Source: Castanea sativa (lineage: Eukaryota > Streptophyta > Magnoliopsida > Fagales > Fagaceae). From it: 64,000 bases of DNA. The translations under genes were made by a program, and so were the position numbers. The notes beneath the pieces were generated by a model. It was not told the origin of the DNA and made no database searches. It saw only the letters and a list, made by a program, of their open reading frames with translations. The stretch lies in the NCBI RefSeq assembly GCF_040712315.1, contig NC_134017.1, positions 8,896,001 to 8,960,000 of the forward strand. The letters are read 5' to 3'. Positions 31,195-44,429 of this stretch are shown here, in pieces. Every line of letters begins with the position of its first letter. Within the stretch, counting starts at the first letter, position 1.

Positions 31195-34100
31195 TCAAAG
31201 GTTATTTACATTCCATGGGCGTGGTACAATTCTTTCATCTAGGTCAGCTAGCCGATATGACCCTATGCCTGCTACTGAAACAATGCGATAGGGGCCTTCC
31301 CAGTTTGGTCCTAGCTTACCCCAAGCTGGGTTCTTAGAAGTGCCCACAACTTTTCTTAATACGAGATCCCCAGGAGCGAGTGGCCTTAGTTTCACGTGGG
31401 CATCATATCCCCGTTTAAGCTTCTGTTGATAATAAGCCATTTGGATCATAGCTGCCTCGCGTCGTTCCTCAAGTAAATCAAGACATTTCTCCAGGAGGCC
31501 ATCGTTATTCTCCGGACTAAAAGTACTTGTCTTCAAGGTGGGAAAACCATATTCCAAAGGTATCACCGCCTCGGCTCCATAAGTCATAGAGAATGGCGTT
31601 TCTCCCGTGGACCTGCGCGGTGTAGTCTGATATGTCCACATAACATGTGGGAGCTCTTCTACCCATCTGCCCTTCGCATCGTCCAACCTTTTCTTCAGCC
31701 CACTGACTATGACCTTGTTAACGGCCTCGGCTTGCCTATTTCTCTAAGGATAAGCTAGGGTGGAGTATCTATTTATGATGCCCATGTCACCACAGTATTT
31801 CCTAAAAGCCTTGCTGTCGAATTGAACGTCATTGTCTGAGATAAGTGTGTGTGGTATACCGAATCTAGTGATGATGTTTTTCCAGACAAATTTCTTGGAA
31901 TCAACGTCTCTGATATTTGCTAAGGGCTCGGCCTCAACCCATTTAGTGAAATAGTCTGTCCCCACGAGAAGCCATCTTTTGTTTCCTACAGCCCTCAGAA
32001 ACAGCCCCACTATGTCCAATCCCCATTGTGCAAAAGGCCAAGGACTGGAGAGAGGGTTGAGAGCCCCTCCAGGTTGATGAATATTAGGGGCGAACCTCTG
32101 GCATTGATCACACTTTCGAGCATAATCCTAAGCCTCCCTTTGCATATTAGGCCACCAATAACCCTGAGTCAGAGCTCTGTGGGCTAAGGACCTTCCCCCG
32201 ATGTGGCTCCCACAAATCCCTTCATGCAGTTCTTCCAGAAGTGCCTCCGTTGATTCAGGATGCACACACAACAAGTATGGTCCTGAGAAGAATCGTTTAT
32301 ACAGTTTCTGGTCCTCGGACAACCAGAAACGTGGCGCCTTTCGACGTATCTTCTCTGCTTCAGATTTGTCCTCAGGAAGGATGTCATTCTTAAGAAAAGA
32401 TATAACTGGGTCAATCCAACTAGGTCCAGGCCTTATCAGATGAATGCGAACTGCGCTAACAATGGTAAGAGTTGGCTCTAGCAAATCCTCCACGAGGATA
32501 ATTCTGGGCAAACCCTGAGCCGAGGACGTTGCTAACGTAGCCAAAGAATCTGCATGGGTGTTTCCACTTCTAGAAATGTGAGCTAAGACGAAGGAATCAA
32601 ATTCAGCTTGCTGACGCTTGACCTGGGCCAAATATTCCTGCATTTTGGGGTCTCTAGCCTCCATGGTCCCCATGACTTGGCCGACCACTAACTGAGAGTC
32701 CGAGAACACATGGATTTCCTTTCCACCCATCCTACGTACCATCTTCATGCCCACCAAGACTGCTTCATACTTGGCCTCATTATTAGTAGCCGAGAACGCC
32801 AATCTCAAAGATTTTTCGAAGACAATCCCCTCAGGGGACATTAGGACAAGTCCAACACCAGACCCTCTCTGATTAGCTGCCCCATCCACATACACTTTCC
32901 AAGTCGGAGGTACTGCGGCTGTGATCACACCAACTGATTTTTCATCCATGCGCACCTCTTTCAGAGTTTCTTCTAGCAATGGTTCGGTAAACTCTGCCAC
33001 CAAGTCAGCGAGGACCTGCCCCTTCACCGAGGTGTGAGGCTTGTATTTAACGTCAAAAGCTCCTAAAATGGTTCCCCACTTTGCCACCATACTAGAGTAA
33101 TCGGCGCTGCGTAACACCGCTTTGAGAGGCAATTGGGTTAGAACCACCACAGTGTGAGACTGGAAATAATGAGGAAGCTTGCGCGTGGCATGAACTATGG
33201 CCAAATGTGCTTTCTCCAAGAGTAGATAGCGCATCTCGGCCTCATTCAAAGACTTACTAACGTAGTAGACCGGTCTTTGCACCCCGCTTTCATTCCTTAT
33301 AAGGACCAGGCTGACCGCGTGGATGGCCACTGCCAGATAAGCAAACAAGACCTCGTCCGCCTCGGGACGAGACAAAATGGGTGGCCGAGAAAGATATTAC
33401 TTAAGCTGTTGGAAAGCTAACACGCAGTCCTCGGTCCATTGAAACCCTTTCCACTTATTCAACAATTGGAAGAAAGGACGGCATCGGTCAGCTGACCGAG
33501 AGATAAACCTATTCAATGCAGCAATCATTCCGGTCAATTTCTGGATCTCTTTTGGGTTCCGAGGCGGCTGTAAATCCTGAATAGCCTTGACCTGCGCTGG
33601 GTTCACCTCTATGCCTCTGTGAGTAATCATATACCCCAGGAACTTTCCAGATCCCATGCCAAAAGAGCACTTTGAGGCGTTAAGGCGCAACTTGTACTTT
33701 CTTAGCACCTGGAAGGTGTCGGCTAGATCTTTGACGTGTGAAGGTATTGTTTTTCTCTTCACCACTATATCATCTACATACACCTCATTGGTCTTCCCTA
33801 GTTGCTGTTCAAACATTCTGGTCATCATTCTTTGGTAGGTAGCCTCAGCATTCTTCAATCCAAATGGCATAACCTTATAGTGGTAGTTCCCTATTGGAGT
33901 AATGAAAGCAGTCTTCTCCTGATCCTCCAATGCTAATGGAATCTGATGGTAACCCTGGAAGGCATCCAAAAAACTCATTCGAGGATGTTCGACAGTGGCA
34001 TCCACCAGTTGATCAATACGCGGCATTGGGAACGAATCCTTGGGGTAGGCTTTGTTCAAATCTGTGAAGTCCACACATACTCTCCACGTTCCATTCTTCT

Positions 34101-35292
34101 TTTTAACCACAACCGTATGTGCCAACCATTCGGGGTAGAAAATTTCTTTAATAGCCCCAGCCTTCTTGAGTTTGAGCACCTCTTCCTTCACAGCCTCGGA
34201 ATGTTCTTTGGAAGAACGCCGAGGTGGCTGCCTTCTCGGAACAATGGCAGGGTTGACGTTTAAACAATGACAAATGAAGCTCGGATCTACGCCTGGAGCC
34301 TCATAAGGGTCCCACGCAAAAACATCAATATTGTCCTTCAGAAATTCCAACAACTCCATCTTTTCCTGGTGTGGCAAACGTATGCCAACTTGGAAGAACC
34401 TCTCTAGGTCATCTGCTATCAAGAACTTCTCTAACTCCTCACAAACAGCCTCCTCTCCTGTCACCGCTCTAGGTGCATTCGGAGCTGTTAATTGCTATGA
34501 CTCTTGGATGGGCAAAGTTGATGACTCGACTTCTGTCTGATGAAGCACTGTGGCCGATATGCATTGCTTCGCCACCAATTGGCTGCCAAGGATCTTCTCA
34601 ACATACTCCTCCGAGGGGAACTTAACCTTAACATGCAAGGTAAAGAAGACAACTTCCAGAGCGTGCAACCACGGCCTGGCGAGGATGGTTGTATACGGGG
34701 AGTACACGTCGACCACAATGAAATCCACCTCAACTGTTTCTGAGTCGGATTGGACGAGCAAACGAATCTGTCCCTTCGGAATAGCGGTCCTTACTTCGAA
34801 ACTTATGAGTGGCGAGTCATAAGGAGTAAGATCTTTCAACTTCAACCTTAGTCCCTTAAATAAATCAGGGTACATGATATCTGCATCGCTGCCTTGATCA
34901 ATCACCACTCTCTTCACATCGTAGCTCCCTATCCTAAGAGTGACCACAAGAGCATCGTCATGGGGTTGGATGGTACCAACCTTATCCTCCTCCGAGAATC
35001 CCAAGACGGGTAAAGTCACCTTCAACCTCTTCGGCCTGCAGCCTGCCTCCTCGGCCTGCGAATGGGAAACCGCCATCACCCTAGTGGGACCCGAGCCGTT
35101 CCTGCCAGGTGCAGCGAAGATAACATTAATTGTTTCCAACGCTGGCCGAGATGGATTATTCTTCTGATTGTTCGAGCCAGATTGGCTGCCCTGTCCACCA
35201 GGTTGACACAAGTGCTGCTTTAGTTTTCCTTCACTGACCAGCTGCTCCAAGTGGTTCCAAAGGGTCCGACAGTTCTCGGTAGTGTGGCCCAC
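31195..35292 (-). pseudogene. Gypsy pol (protease, RT, RNase H x2, integrase) with four in-frame stops
   Basis: A single reading frame runs from 35292 down to 31195, interrupted only by stops at 34495, 33397, 32128 and 31744 (lower coordinates), with no frameshift. In order: gag tail (GHTTENCRTLWNHLEQL), aspartic protease with the Tat-type form VVIDQGSDADIMY, reverse transcriptase (WRVCVDFTDLNKAYPKDSFP, YVDDIVVK), the RT-linked RNase H (remnant of the acidic motifs), a second RNase H (KVYVDGAANQRGSGVG, ATNNEAKYEAVL, FSDSQLVVGQ), and integrase with a zinc-binding start and DDE core (GLDIVG, LISDNDVQFD, RNRQAEAV). Enzymatic residues are otherwise conserved, so decay is mild. The C-terminal part (NWEGPYRIV) ends at a genuine stop. 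Confidence 0.9.
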
Positions 35293-36507
35293 GTCCTGAT
35301 GGTACTAACAAAAGAGGTTTTGATTCCTCTTCCCGGGGTCTCCTGCCATCTTACTAGGCCACCTGAAGAAGGGCTCCTTACGAATCTTCTCCAGCAGTTG
35401 GTGCATTGGATCTCGGAACACAGTATTCACGGCCAGAGGTGCTACCGAGCAGGACTACCCAGCATAATCTCTCCTCGGCTTGTTGTTATGGTATCTGTCC
35501 GACCTAAAATCCATTCTCTCCTGCGGGATAACCTTCTCCTTACCCTTTCCTTGCTGTTAGTTTTCCTCTACCTTTTTGTATTCATCAATACGATCTATGA
35601 GGCGACGTACGCTGCGAACGGGCTTTTCAGTCAAAGACTTTCTCAAGTCATGATCAGTAGGAAGGCCTACCTTAAAGGTGTTGAGTACCACCTCATCAAA
35701 GTCACCATCTATTTCATTAAACACTTCCCAGTACCGGTCGGAATATGCTTTCAACGTCTCCCCTTCCCTCATGGTCATGGATAGCAGCGAGTCCAATGGC
35801 CGAGGTACTCTGCTACACGTAATAAACCGCGAAGTGAATGCTCTAGTGAGCTCCCCAAACGAACCTATAGACCCCGATTTAAGGCCGTTGAACCACCTCA
35901 TAGCAACATGTCCCAAGCTAGAGGGGAAAACTTTACACATCAGGGTCTCGTTGTGAGAGTGCACCACCATCCTCTAGTTAAAGTGACTCACGTGCTACAC
36001 CGGATCAGTCCGGCCATTGTAAATGGTAAAGGTGGGCTGGGTAAACCTCCTGGGAAGCCTCCATTTCTCAATCCTCCGTGAAAACGGAGATTTGGAGAGT
36101 TGGTGCAACGCCCGACTCATAGCATCGTTCCCTAAGCCCCTAGAAGGAAGCTTCTTGTGTCTGCGAGCTGGTTGGTCGTCCTCCTCACCAGAGGACATTG
36201 CACTGGGGGGTGAGCATGACCTTGAGCTGTAGCTACCCCCCCAGACCTCCTCTGAGGAAGGATTAGATGAGGACAGTGAAGACCTACGTCTAGCACGGCG
36301 TAGCTTTCTCTTCAAATGCTTAATCTCCTTTTGCATGGCTTTAACACCATCCTCATGGGTGGTGTTACCCCCACCATGAGTATGGCTAGCCCCGGGGTAT
36401 TCTGTATGGACACTTCCCTCACGATCCCTTCGAAGCTCAAGACGCTTGAAAAGATCCTCCGGCTGTGATCCCTGTGACTCTGCATGGTGAGAACCTAGGC
36501 TTGCCAT
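35293..36507 (-). pseudogene. Gypsy gag, broken
   Basis: Starts at MASLGSHHAESQGSQPEDLF (36507). It is followed by a basic/serine-rich stretch, then the capsid-like retrotransposon gag region (CKVFPSSLGHVAMRWFNGLK, RFITCSRVPRPLDSLLSM, LNTFKVGLP). TAG stops occur near 35992 and 35971. After about 35557 the frame shifts and further stops follow before the pol frame. The gag-pol transition is therefore non-functional. Confidence 0.85.
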
Positions 36508-36534
36508 AGTATCCCAACTCCTTCTAGACTAGAT

Positions 36535-36553
36535 TTCCCACAGACGGCGTCAA
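36535..36553 (-). other. Gypsy primer-binding site
   Basis: On the - strand TTGACGCCGTCTGTGGGAA directly follows the LTR end. It matches the TGGCGCCGTCTGTGGGAA site common in plant gypsy elements except for one G-to-A change. Confidence 0.7.
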
Positions 36554-36554
36554 T

Positions 36555-37311
36555 TGTAAGTGCACAATTGCACCTGGACCCAAAGACAATTATGGGCTCA
36601 GGCCCAATGAGCCTTAAAAAATAAAATTTGTAGAGTGTGGGCTTGAAATCTAGGTTAGAGGTAATGAGAACTTGATAACAGGCTAAGAGTTGCAAACACT
36701 TGTAAATAACAAATGATAATTGCAAATAAACCTCCTCGGACGTAAGTTGATGAATACTTCTGTATTATTTCTATCTCTCTCTTAAGAGTTACAATCCTTA
36801 ATTTCTTTCTTAGTTACCAACCGACCCCTTTTCTCTGGCGTTCATCTCCCTCAAATACTTCTTTTTCTGATACTTTATCCACGTGTTGCTCCAACCCCCT
36901 CCTCCTTAGATATTTCTTTTCTTAGTGCCTTTGAATAGTGACCAGAAGTTTCAGTTCTACTGTTCAGGGGTCACTTCCCCATTAATGCGGCCAGGGAGGT
37001 AGGTGCAGAGTCTTTAATGTAGAGGTGGCAACATTTTCTTTTGGTATTTTTCTAACACCGGTGTACCTCGAAGGTTCAGGGTTTCCCCCTTTAACCATTA
37101 GTCCTTTCAGAGTTGTGTCTTGACCTTCATAATAAAGCTTTGAGTTCTCTTGGATCTGTCCGAGGAGAAGCTTGCCCTCGGCTGTATCCTCGGACCCTCG
37201 GCGTATGGGCCAATTCGTAAAGTTAACAAATTCTTAATTCTGGAGCAGGTCGGCCCTCCATGCTACAGTCCAAAGGCCCATATGCCCACTTGGGTCTTTT
37301 TACTCCCCACA
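36555..37311 (-). repeat. Gypsy 5' LTR, 757 bp
   Basis: Read on the - strand it begins TGTGGGGAGTAAAAAGACCC and ends TGTGCACTTACA next to the primer site. No second copy of this LTR is seen in the window. Confidence 0.8.
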
Positions 37312-38296
37312 TCTATCATAATTTTTTATTTTAATATAATAATATATGTTTGCATTTCAATAATTTAATATAGATGAAACTCTATTAAAATTTCATATAA
37401 CTCCTAAAGTTTCAATAATATATTGAAAATATATTTCCTTTAATATACAATTTTAATTACGGGTATGCTACTAATATACTATTAAACTATTTCTATCCCT
37501 CTCCTTTCCTCTCTTTCGCTTAAGTTATATATAAGGAACCTGGTATAAGATAATTCAATTAGAACTGGTAAACAATTATTGTGCAGACTGCTTGTAATTA
37601 ATATGATTCTATTTAGGTAAATCAACTCTTTACATTTGGTGGAATAGGTAAGACCTATGCTTGACGCCCATCATTAATTCTAAGGTGAAATTTCACCGAA
37701 AGAAAGAGTAAAAAATATAGTTGATAATATGACACTCCCAACCCCACTGCACTCAAAAAATTTCTCATAGCTTAGCAACCATTATATTTGGATCTTCTCC
37801 ATTTCATTTGAAAGTGAGTGATAATCCTTTTTGTTGCCATTTTCGTTCATTGGTTATGGTGTTATTGAAGGTCATAAGCATCATCCAATTAATATCAGCG
37901 AAAGTGCATCCATGCCTTCTATTATTTACCTGCTCCTTTCATCAATCAATCATACACCTTCTCGTCTTTCACGTTGTACTATTGTTTTTGAAAATTGCAA
38001 ATCATTATAAAATGTTTCAAAAGATTATTATTACCATAAATTGAATTTCACGTCTCATTGTCATCAAAGTGACAATGATTATATGAATTTTGTTTTATAT
38101 TTTCTATTCATGTTAATAATAATCTTTTGAAACATTTTAATAAAATATAAACATGATTTTAAATAAAAATATCAAATATTTGAAGACCAAATATTTGTTC
38201 TTTCTGTTCTATCTGTTCTCTTGGACGAGCATGGAGTTTCAGTGGTGGTGTTAAGAACATTTTTCTAATGTGCCAAGTTAAATGTGTGTAAATATA
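37312..38296. other. Duplicated intergenic flank before the first copia element
   Basis: The first part (GATGAAACTCTATTAAAATT) matches 46418-46530. The middle (37645-38020) matches 24030-24300, and 38195-38290 (GAGCATGGAGT … TGCCAAGTTAAATGT) matches 25010-25060. No gene is present. Confidence 0.65.
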
Positions 38297-39214
38297 TGTT
38301 GGAGCATTTTAATATTAAAAAATTAAATTGAATAAATTTTATAACATAAATGTAAAGATGTGAGAGTGAATGTGGAAGATAAGGAGTTAGTGAAAATGTT
38401 TAATCTCACATTGAAAATGAGAGAGACTATTTTGTTCTTCTTAATTGTGGTGATTAATGGGCTAACATGAATTGTCTCAAATATTGGGCCAGATACATGC
38501 GCAAGGGGGAGGTGAAGGGTGCAGGTGTCAAATTTGGAAATGAATCAGCACCTTGGATCCTCCTACTTGACAGCCCATTCAGAGTAATTACCATATCCGT
38601 TGGTGAATGAATGACCCGAATTAATATTCCATTTTTATTATGGAAAATAATGAGCCATTAACCCACTTAATGGACTATCCGTTTGGGCCTTTTCATTATT
38701 CAGAAAACTCCTTATCTCACCATTAATTGTGTAACTCTAGCCCATCAGAATAATATCCAACAATTAATCTTGTAACATCCACTATATCAGAATAATGGAC
38801 CTAATTAATTAGATTAATTTGGGTAGTAATTTTGTAAGGCCCATTGAGCCTATAAATAGACCCATTCAGACACAATCCAAGTTACTGCAATATACACTAA
38901 AAAAATTGAGAGATTCTTGGTAAGAAAAGGTGTTCTTTCTGGTGGAGCTTTGGGCTTGAATACTTTGTGCAGAGGTTGTTCTAGCCATACGACACTTGTT
39001 GGGCTGTTGTATCCTGGGAGAGACAATTCAGAGACGGTCTGAACCGGTTACAAAGTTTAGCCAACCAAGGGCTTGAATCTCCTTAAAGAGAGCGAGTGCC
39101 GCGCCTCAGTTCAAATAGTGTTGTGTAATCTTTTTCTTTAAACTAATAAAAATTCAGAAGTATTATTCAGTTTCTCTTCGTGTTATTTCCATTATCATTG
39201 TGTTTGCACCAACA
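38297..39214 (+). repeat. Copia element 1, 5' LTR (918 bp)
   Basis: Begins TGTTGGAGC and ends CACCAACA. It contains a transcript-start-like region: TATAAATAGACCCATTCAG near 38851. It is full length, whereas the 3' LTR lacks about 270 bp. Confidence 0.9.
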
Positions 39215-39233
39215 ATTTTAAGGAGATTCACAC

Positions 39234-40172
39234 ATGGAGCCTACACAAGAGAAACCAAATGAGCTTGTTGGAGATCTCAACAAGTCATTTCGCTTTAAGG
39301 GAACCCATTTCAAGAGGTGGAAAGGAAAGGTCCTCTTCTACTTGAGCCTTCTCAAAGTTGCTTACATCCTCACTGAGAAGAATCCGTCAAAGGTTCCTAC
39401 TAATGAGATGCGTGGCGAAGCATATATTCCCCATCAAGAAAAAATAGATAAGTATACAAAAGATGAATATAATTGTCGCTCTTATCTATTGAATTGTCTT
39501 GCCGATCATTTCTATGATTATTATGATACAACTTACAAGTCTGCTAAAAAAATTTGGAAAGCTTTGCAAAGCAAGTATAATACCGAGGAGGCAGGTGCAA
39601 AGAAGTATGCTGTTAGTAGATTTTTCCGTTACCAAATGGTGGATGGAAAATCGATGGTGGATCAAGCACAAGACTTCCAAATGATTGTAGCAGAATTGAG
39701 ATCCGAAGGCATAAAGATCAGAGACAATTTGGTTGTAGCTGGCATAATTGACAAACTACCACAATCTTGGAAAGAGTTTCAAAAGACTTTGCGCCACAAA
39801 CAAAAGGAGACATCCTTGGAGACTTTGATTACACACATCCGTGTAGAGGAGGAGGCTAGAGGACAAAATGCACTCATGACACAAGAGAGCAATGGTAATT
39901 CCACCACAAAGGTAAACCTTATTTCATCCAATAATAATATGCCCAAAAATCATTTTCCTAAAATGGGTCAATTGAAGCCAAAAAAGAAAGCTTTTAAAAA
40001 CAATAATAGATCACCTCAAGGAAGGGGAACCCCGAATAAAAATTACAATAAGAACCATGGACCCCTTCATAAGATCAATTTAATAGATCCTGTTTTGTTT
40101 GTGGCAAGAGGGGGCATATTGCTCGATTTTACAAATTTTGGAAACGTGAATCTGTCCTGCAGGCTAATGTAA
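39234..40172 (+). pseudogene. Copia element 1 gag
   Basis: ATG 39234 opens a capsid-like frame ([40 protein letters not shown] motif as [16 protein letters not shown]) of about 280 residues, ending in a lysine/asparagine-rich segment. The zinc knuckle ([14 protein letters not shown] at 40091) lies in another frame, that of pol, so an indel near 40040-40090 separates them. The last zinc-binding cysteine is replaced by tyrosine. Confidence 0.85.
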
Positions 40173-40186
40173 CCGAAGAGCCTTTA

Positions 40187-43100
40187 GTGGCTAGGATTAC
40201 AGATATCAATATGGTGCAATATGTTGAAGGGTGGTGGGCAGATTCTGGTGCTAATAGGCACATCTGCGATGACAAAAATTGGTTCAAGTTGTACACTCCT
40301 TTTGAAGAAGAAAAAACTGTTATGCTTGGTGACTCTAACAAAACCAAGGTTCTTGGGAGTGGTGAGGTTGAATTGAAATTCACTTCTGGACGTGTGCTAA
40401 CATTGAAAGATGTACTTTACACTCCGTCCATGAGGAAGAATTTGATGTTAAGTTTTTTGCTTAACAAGGCTGGTTTCAAGCAAACTATGGAATCTGATAA
40501 TTATGTAATCACTAAAAATGGATTATTTGTGGGTAAGGGTTATGTTTGTAATGGAATGTTTAAATTAAATGTTGAGAATAATAAAGCATCTACTGGTTCA
40601 ATTTATATGCTTTCTTCTGTTAATTTTTGGCATGCTCGTTTGTGTCATGTAAATAGTAGATATGTGAGAATCATGAGTAGTTTAGGATTAATTCCAAGAC
40701 TGTCAAAAGATTTTGAAAAATGTGAAACTTGTAGTCAAGCTAAGATTACAAAAAGGCCTCATAAAAGTGTTGTAAGAAATACCGAATTACTTGAGTTAAT
40801 TCACTCCGATTTATGTGAATTTGAGGGAATTTTAACTTGTGGAGGAAATAGATATATTATCACTTTTATTGATGATTTCTCAAAATATACAACTATTTAT
40901 TTGTTGAAAAATAAAAGTGATGCTTTTGAAAAATTTCAAGATTTTTTAAAAGAAGTTGAAAATCAATTCGGTAGAAAAATAAAAAGAATAAGAAGTGATA
41001 GAGGTCGTGAGTATGAATCAAGTGCATTCAACTCATTTGTTCAGTCTTTGGGAATTATCCATGGAACTACTGCACCATATTCACCTGCTTCTAATGGTGT
41101 GACTGAAAGAAAAAATAGAACTTTAATTGAGTTAACAAATGCCATGTTAATTGAATCTAGTCCACCTTTACATTTTTGGGGTGAAGCTATTTTAACTGCA
41201 TGTCATGTTTTAAATAGGGTGCCATATAAAAAGTCACACACCACACCTTTTAAGATGTGGAAAGGACATAAGCCAAATTTGAGATATTTGAGAGTATAGG
41301 GTTGTCTTGCTTATGTAAGGCTTACTGACCCTAAAATACCTAAATTAGGTATAAGAGTTACTATTTGTGCTTTTCTTGGTTATGCATTTAATAGTGCAAC
41401 TTATAGGTTTTTTGATCTTGAAAACAAAATAATTTTTGAATCCGGTGATGCAATTTTTCATGAAGAAAAATTTCCTTTTAAATTGAAAAATAGTGGGGGT
41501 AAAGAAAATATTTTGTCACAACCTAGTTCTTCTACTTCACATTTACAAAATCAAGAAAATTTTGAAATGGAATCTAGAAGGAGTAAAAGAGCTAGAGTTG
41601 AAAAGGATTTTGGTCCTAATTATTATATTTTTAACATTGAGAAAAATCCCCAAAATTTAAAAGAGGCTTTAACATCACCTGATGCTATATTTTGGAAAGA
41701 GGCTGTAAATGATGAGATGGAATTTCTAATTTCTAATAAAACTTGGAAATTAGTAGATCTTTCACCGGGTTGTAAGATCATAGGTTGTAAATGGGTCCTT
41801 AGAAAAAAGTTGAAACCGGATGGATCAATAGATGAGTTTAAAGCTAGACTTGTTGCAAAAGGTTTTAAACAAAAAGCTGATCTTGATTTCTTTGATAACT
41901 TTTTCTCCGATAACGAGAATTACATCTATTAGATTGTTAATTGCTATTGCTGTAATTTTTGATTTGAAAATTTATCAAATGGATGTAAAAACTGCTTTTC
42001 TAAATGGGGACCTAGAGGAAGAGATTTATATGAATCAACCTCAAGGTTTTGTAGAGCCTGGACAAGAAAGCAAGGTATGTAAACTAACTAAATCCCTATA
42101 TGGCTTAAAACAAGCACCTAAACAGTGGCATGAAAAGTTTGATTCCTGCATGATTGAGAATGGTTATAAATCAAATGAATGTGATAAATGTATTTATTCT
42201 AAATCATGGAATAATTTACATGTTATTATTAGCCTCTATGTGGATGATATGTTGATTTTTGGCTCAAATATGCATGTTATAAATAAGATAAAAAATATGC
42301 TTAAAAGCCATTTTGATATGAAAGATTTTGGTGAGGCTAATTTTATTTTGGGCATGAAAATTACAAAAACATGTGATGGTATATATCTTGATCAATCACA
42401 TTATGTTGATAAAATATTAAGAAAATATAACTTTCATGATCACAAAAGTGTAGCTACTCCTTTTGATTGTAGTGTTCAGTTATTTCCTGTGAATAATGTT
42501 GATGAGATTTCTAATCAAAAGGATTATGCTAGCATCATTGGTAGTTTGCATTATGCTACTGATTGTACTAGACTTGACATTGCATATGCAGTAAGAGTGC
42601 TAAGCAGATTTACTAGCAAGCCTAGTAAAGATCATTGGCTAGATATTGAGCGAGTCATGAGATATTTAATTGGTACAAAAAACTATGGCTTATTTTATAA
42701 AAAGTGTCCTGCTGTGATTGAAGGTTTTAGTGATGCCGATTCGAATACTTTGTCAGGTGATTCTCTCTCTACCATTGGTTATATTTTTACCTTAGGTAGT
42801 GGTGCTATTTGTTGGAAATCTAAAAAGTAAACAATAATTGCTAATTCAACAATGGAAGCTGAATTAATAGCATTAGCTTCAACTAGTGAAGAGGCAAATT
42901 GGCTTAGAGATTTGTTATATGAAATTCTACTTTGGGACAAGCCAATTCCACCTATATTAATTCATTGTGATAACACTGCTGCAATTGGTAGAGTTAAAAA
43001 CCATTATTACAATGGTAAATCCAAACCTATAAGAAGAAAGCACAGTACCGTGCGATCTTATTTGAGAGTGGAATCATAACTGTGGATTATATTAAATTTA

Positions 43101-43195
43101 ATGATAATCTTGCAGATCCATTTACCAAGGCCTTGGCAAAAGATAAAGTCTTCAATACATCGAGGGGGATGGGACTAAAGTCCATAAAATCATGA
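40187..43195 (+). pseudogene. Copia element 1 pol (protease, integrase, RT, RNase H)
   Basis: Protease [14 protein letters not shown]; integrase zinc region ([25 protein letters not shown]) and core ([30 protein letters not shown]); reverse transcriptase (KWVLRKKLKPDG, YQMDVKTAFLNGDLEEEIYM, SLYVDDMLIFG); RNase H (GFSDADSN, NSTMEAELIALA, HCDNTAAI). Defects: TAG at 41297, a frameshift near 41890, TAA at 42828, and a frameshift near 43065. The true end is the TGA at 43193-43195. Domain order (integrase before RT) identifies copia. The lineage within copia is not assigned. Confidence 0.9.
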
Positions 43196-43788
43196 GCCAT
43201 GTATGAGGATATCCAACCCAAAGACCAAAGATCCTGAGAATTGGGTTTAATGGGAAAAACGAATCATACGATGGTCGTAAGAAATGCACAATTTATTTTG
43301 TTAATTATTTATTTTGTAAATAATTTTTTAATTGTTCATCCCTATGATGTAAGTGCATTTATCCTGTAATGTGGAGAGGTTGAGTAAAAAACTCTTAATG
43401 AAATTTGTAACTCGTATGAGTGGGGTGTTAGAATTACAGAAGCACCCTTGACAAAATTTCACCTATGTGAGTGTGGGGGTGGGGCCGCTCTCTATGAAAT
43501 TTGGACTTAATCTCAAATACACTCATGAAACCGGGATCAGCACATGGCCGTAAAGTGCTAGCTATAAAAGCTCATGTCAACACCTGGGTTGTTATGTGTA
43601 AGCAGTGACACTTAATTTCCCTAAAGCAGTCCTAGTTCAAGTCGGAGACCACTACAACTCTGGAGTTGAGATCGCTATTTTACTAAGTGAAGGTTCAATG
43701 CAGAGCACACCTTCATGATGCATAGTGATCCATCTTTTCCTAGTAATATCTCTTTAACTAAAATTTAATATTAAAATGAGTGGGGAAT
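43196..43788 (+). other. Copia element 1 3' untranslated region and polypurine tract
   Basis: Non-coding. AAAATGAGTGGGGAAT (43773-43788) directly before the 3' LTR is the likely polypurine tract. A G-rich stretch (GTGTGGGGGTGGGG) lies near 43471. Confidence 0.65.
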
Positions 43789-44429
43789 TGTTAGAGCATT
43801 TTAATATTAAAAAAATAAATTGAATAAATTTTATAGCATAAATGTAAAGATGTGAGAGTGAATGTAGAAGATGAGGAGTTAGTGAAAATATTTAATCTCA
43901 CATTGAAAAGGAGAGAAACTATTTTGTTCTTCTTAATTGTGGTGATTAATGGGCTAACATGAATTGTCTCAAATATTGGGCCAGATACATGCGCAAGGGG
44001 GAAGTGAAGGGTGGAGGTGCCAAATTTGGAAATGAATCAGCACCTTGGATCCTCCTACTTGACAGCCCATTCAGAGTAATTATCATATCCGTTGGTGAGT
44101 AAATGGCTCGAATTGATATTTCATTTTTATTATGGAAAATAATGAGCCCTTAACCCATTTAATGGACTATTCGTTTGGGCCTTTTCATTATTCAGAAAAC
44201 TTCTTATCTCACCATTAATTGTGCTGTTGTATCCTGGAGGAGACAAGTCAGAGACGGTCTACACCGATTACAAAGTTTAGCCAACCAAGGGATTGAATCT
44301 CCTTAAAGAGAGAGAGTGTCACGCCTCAGTCCAAATAGTGTTGTGTAATCTCTTTCTTTAAACTAATAAAAATTCAGAAGTATTATTCAGTTTTTATTCG
44401 TGTTATTTCCATTAGCATTGTGTTTGCAC

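Larger units (their letters stand above)
29796..37311 (-). mobile_element. Ty3/gypsy retrotransposon, Tat-like lineage, 3' truncated
   Basis: Reading on the - strand: 5' LTR (37311-36555), primer site, gag, protease, reverse transcriptase, RNase H, a second RNase H domain, integrase, a tandem-repeat 3' region, and an ORF fragment on the opposite strand. A second RNase H and an antisense ORF downstream of pol are known traits of plant Tat-lineage elements. The 3' LTR is missing: near 29796 the sequence passes abruptly into unrelated DNA. The right LTR edge abuts TCTATCATAATTTTT, matching the uninterrupted paralogous sequence ATCTATCATAATTTTG near 46366. Several in-frame stops make it non-functional. 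Confidence 0.88.

Noticed and set aside
34540..35784. Several + strand frames opposite the gypsy pol and gag
   Set aside because: Antisense shadows of the well-supported - strand retroelement genes.
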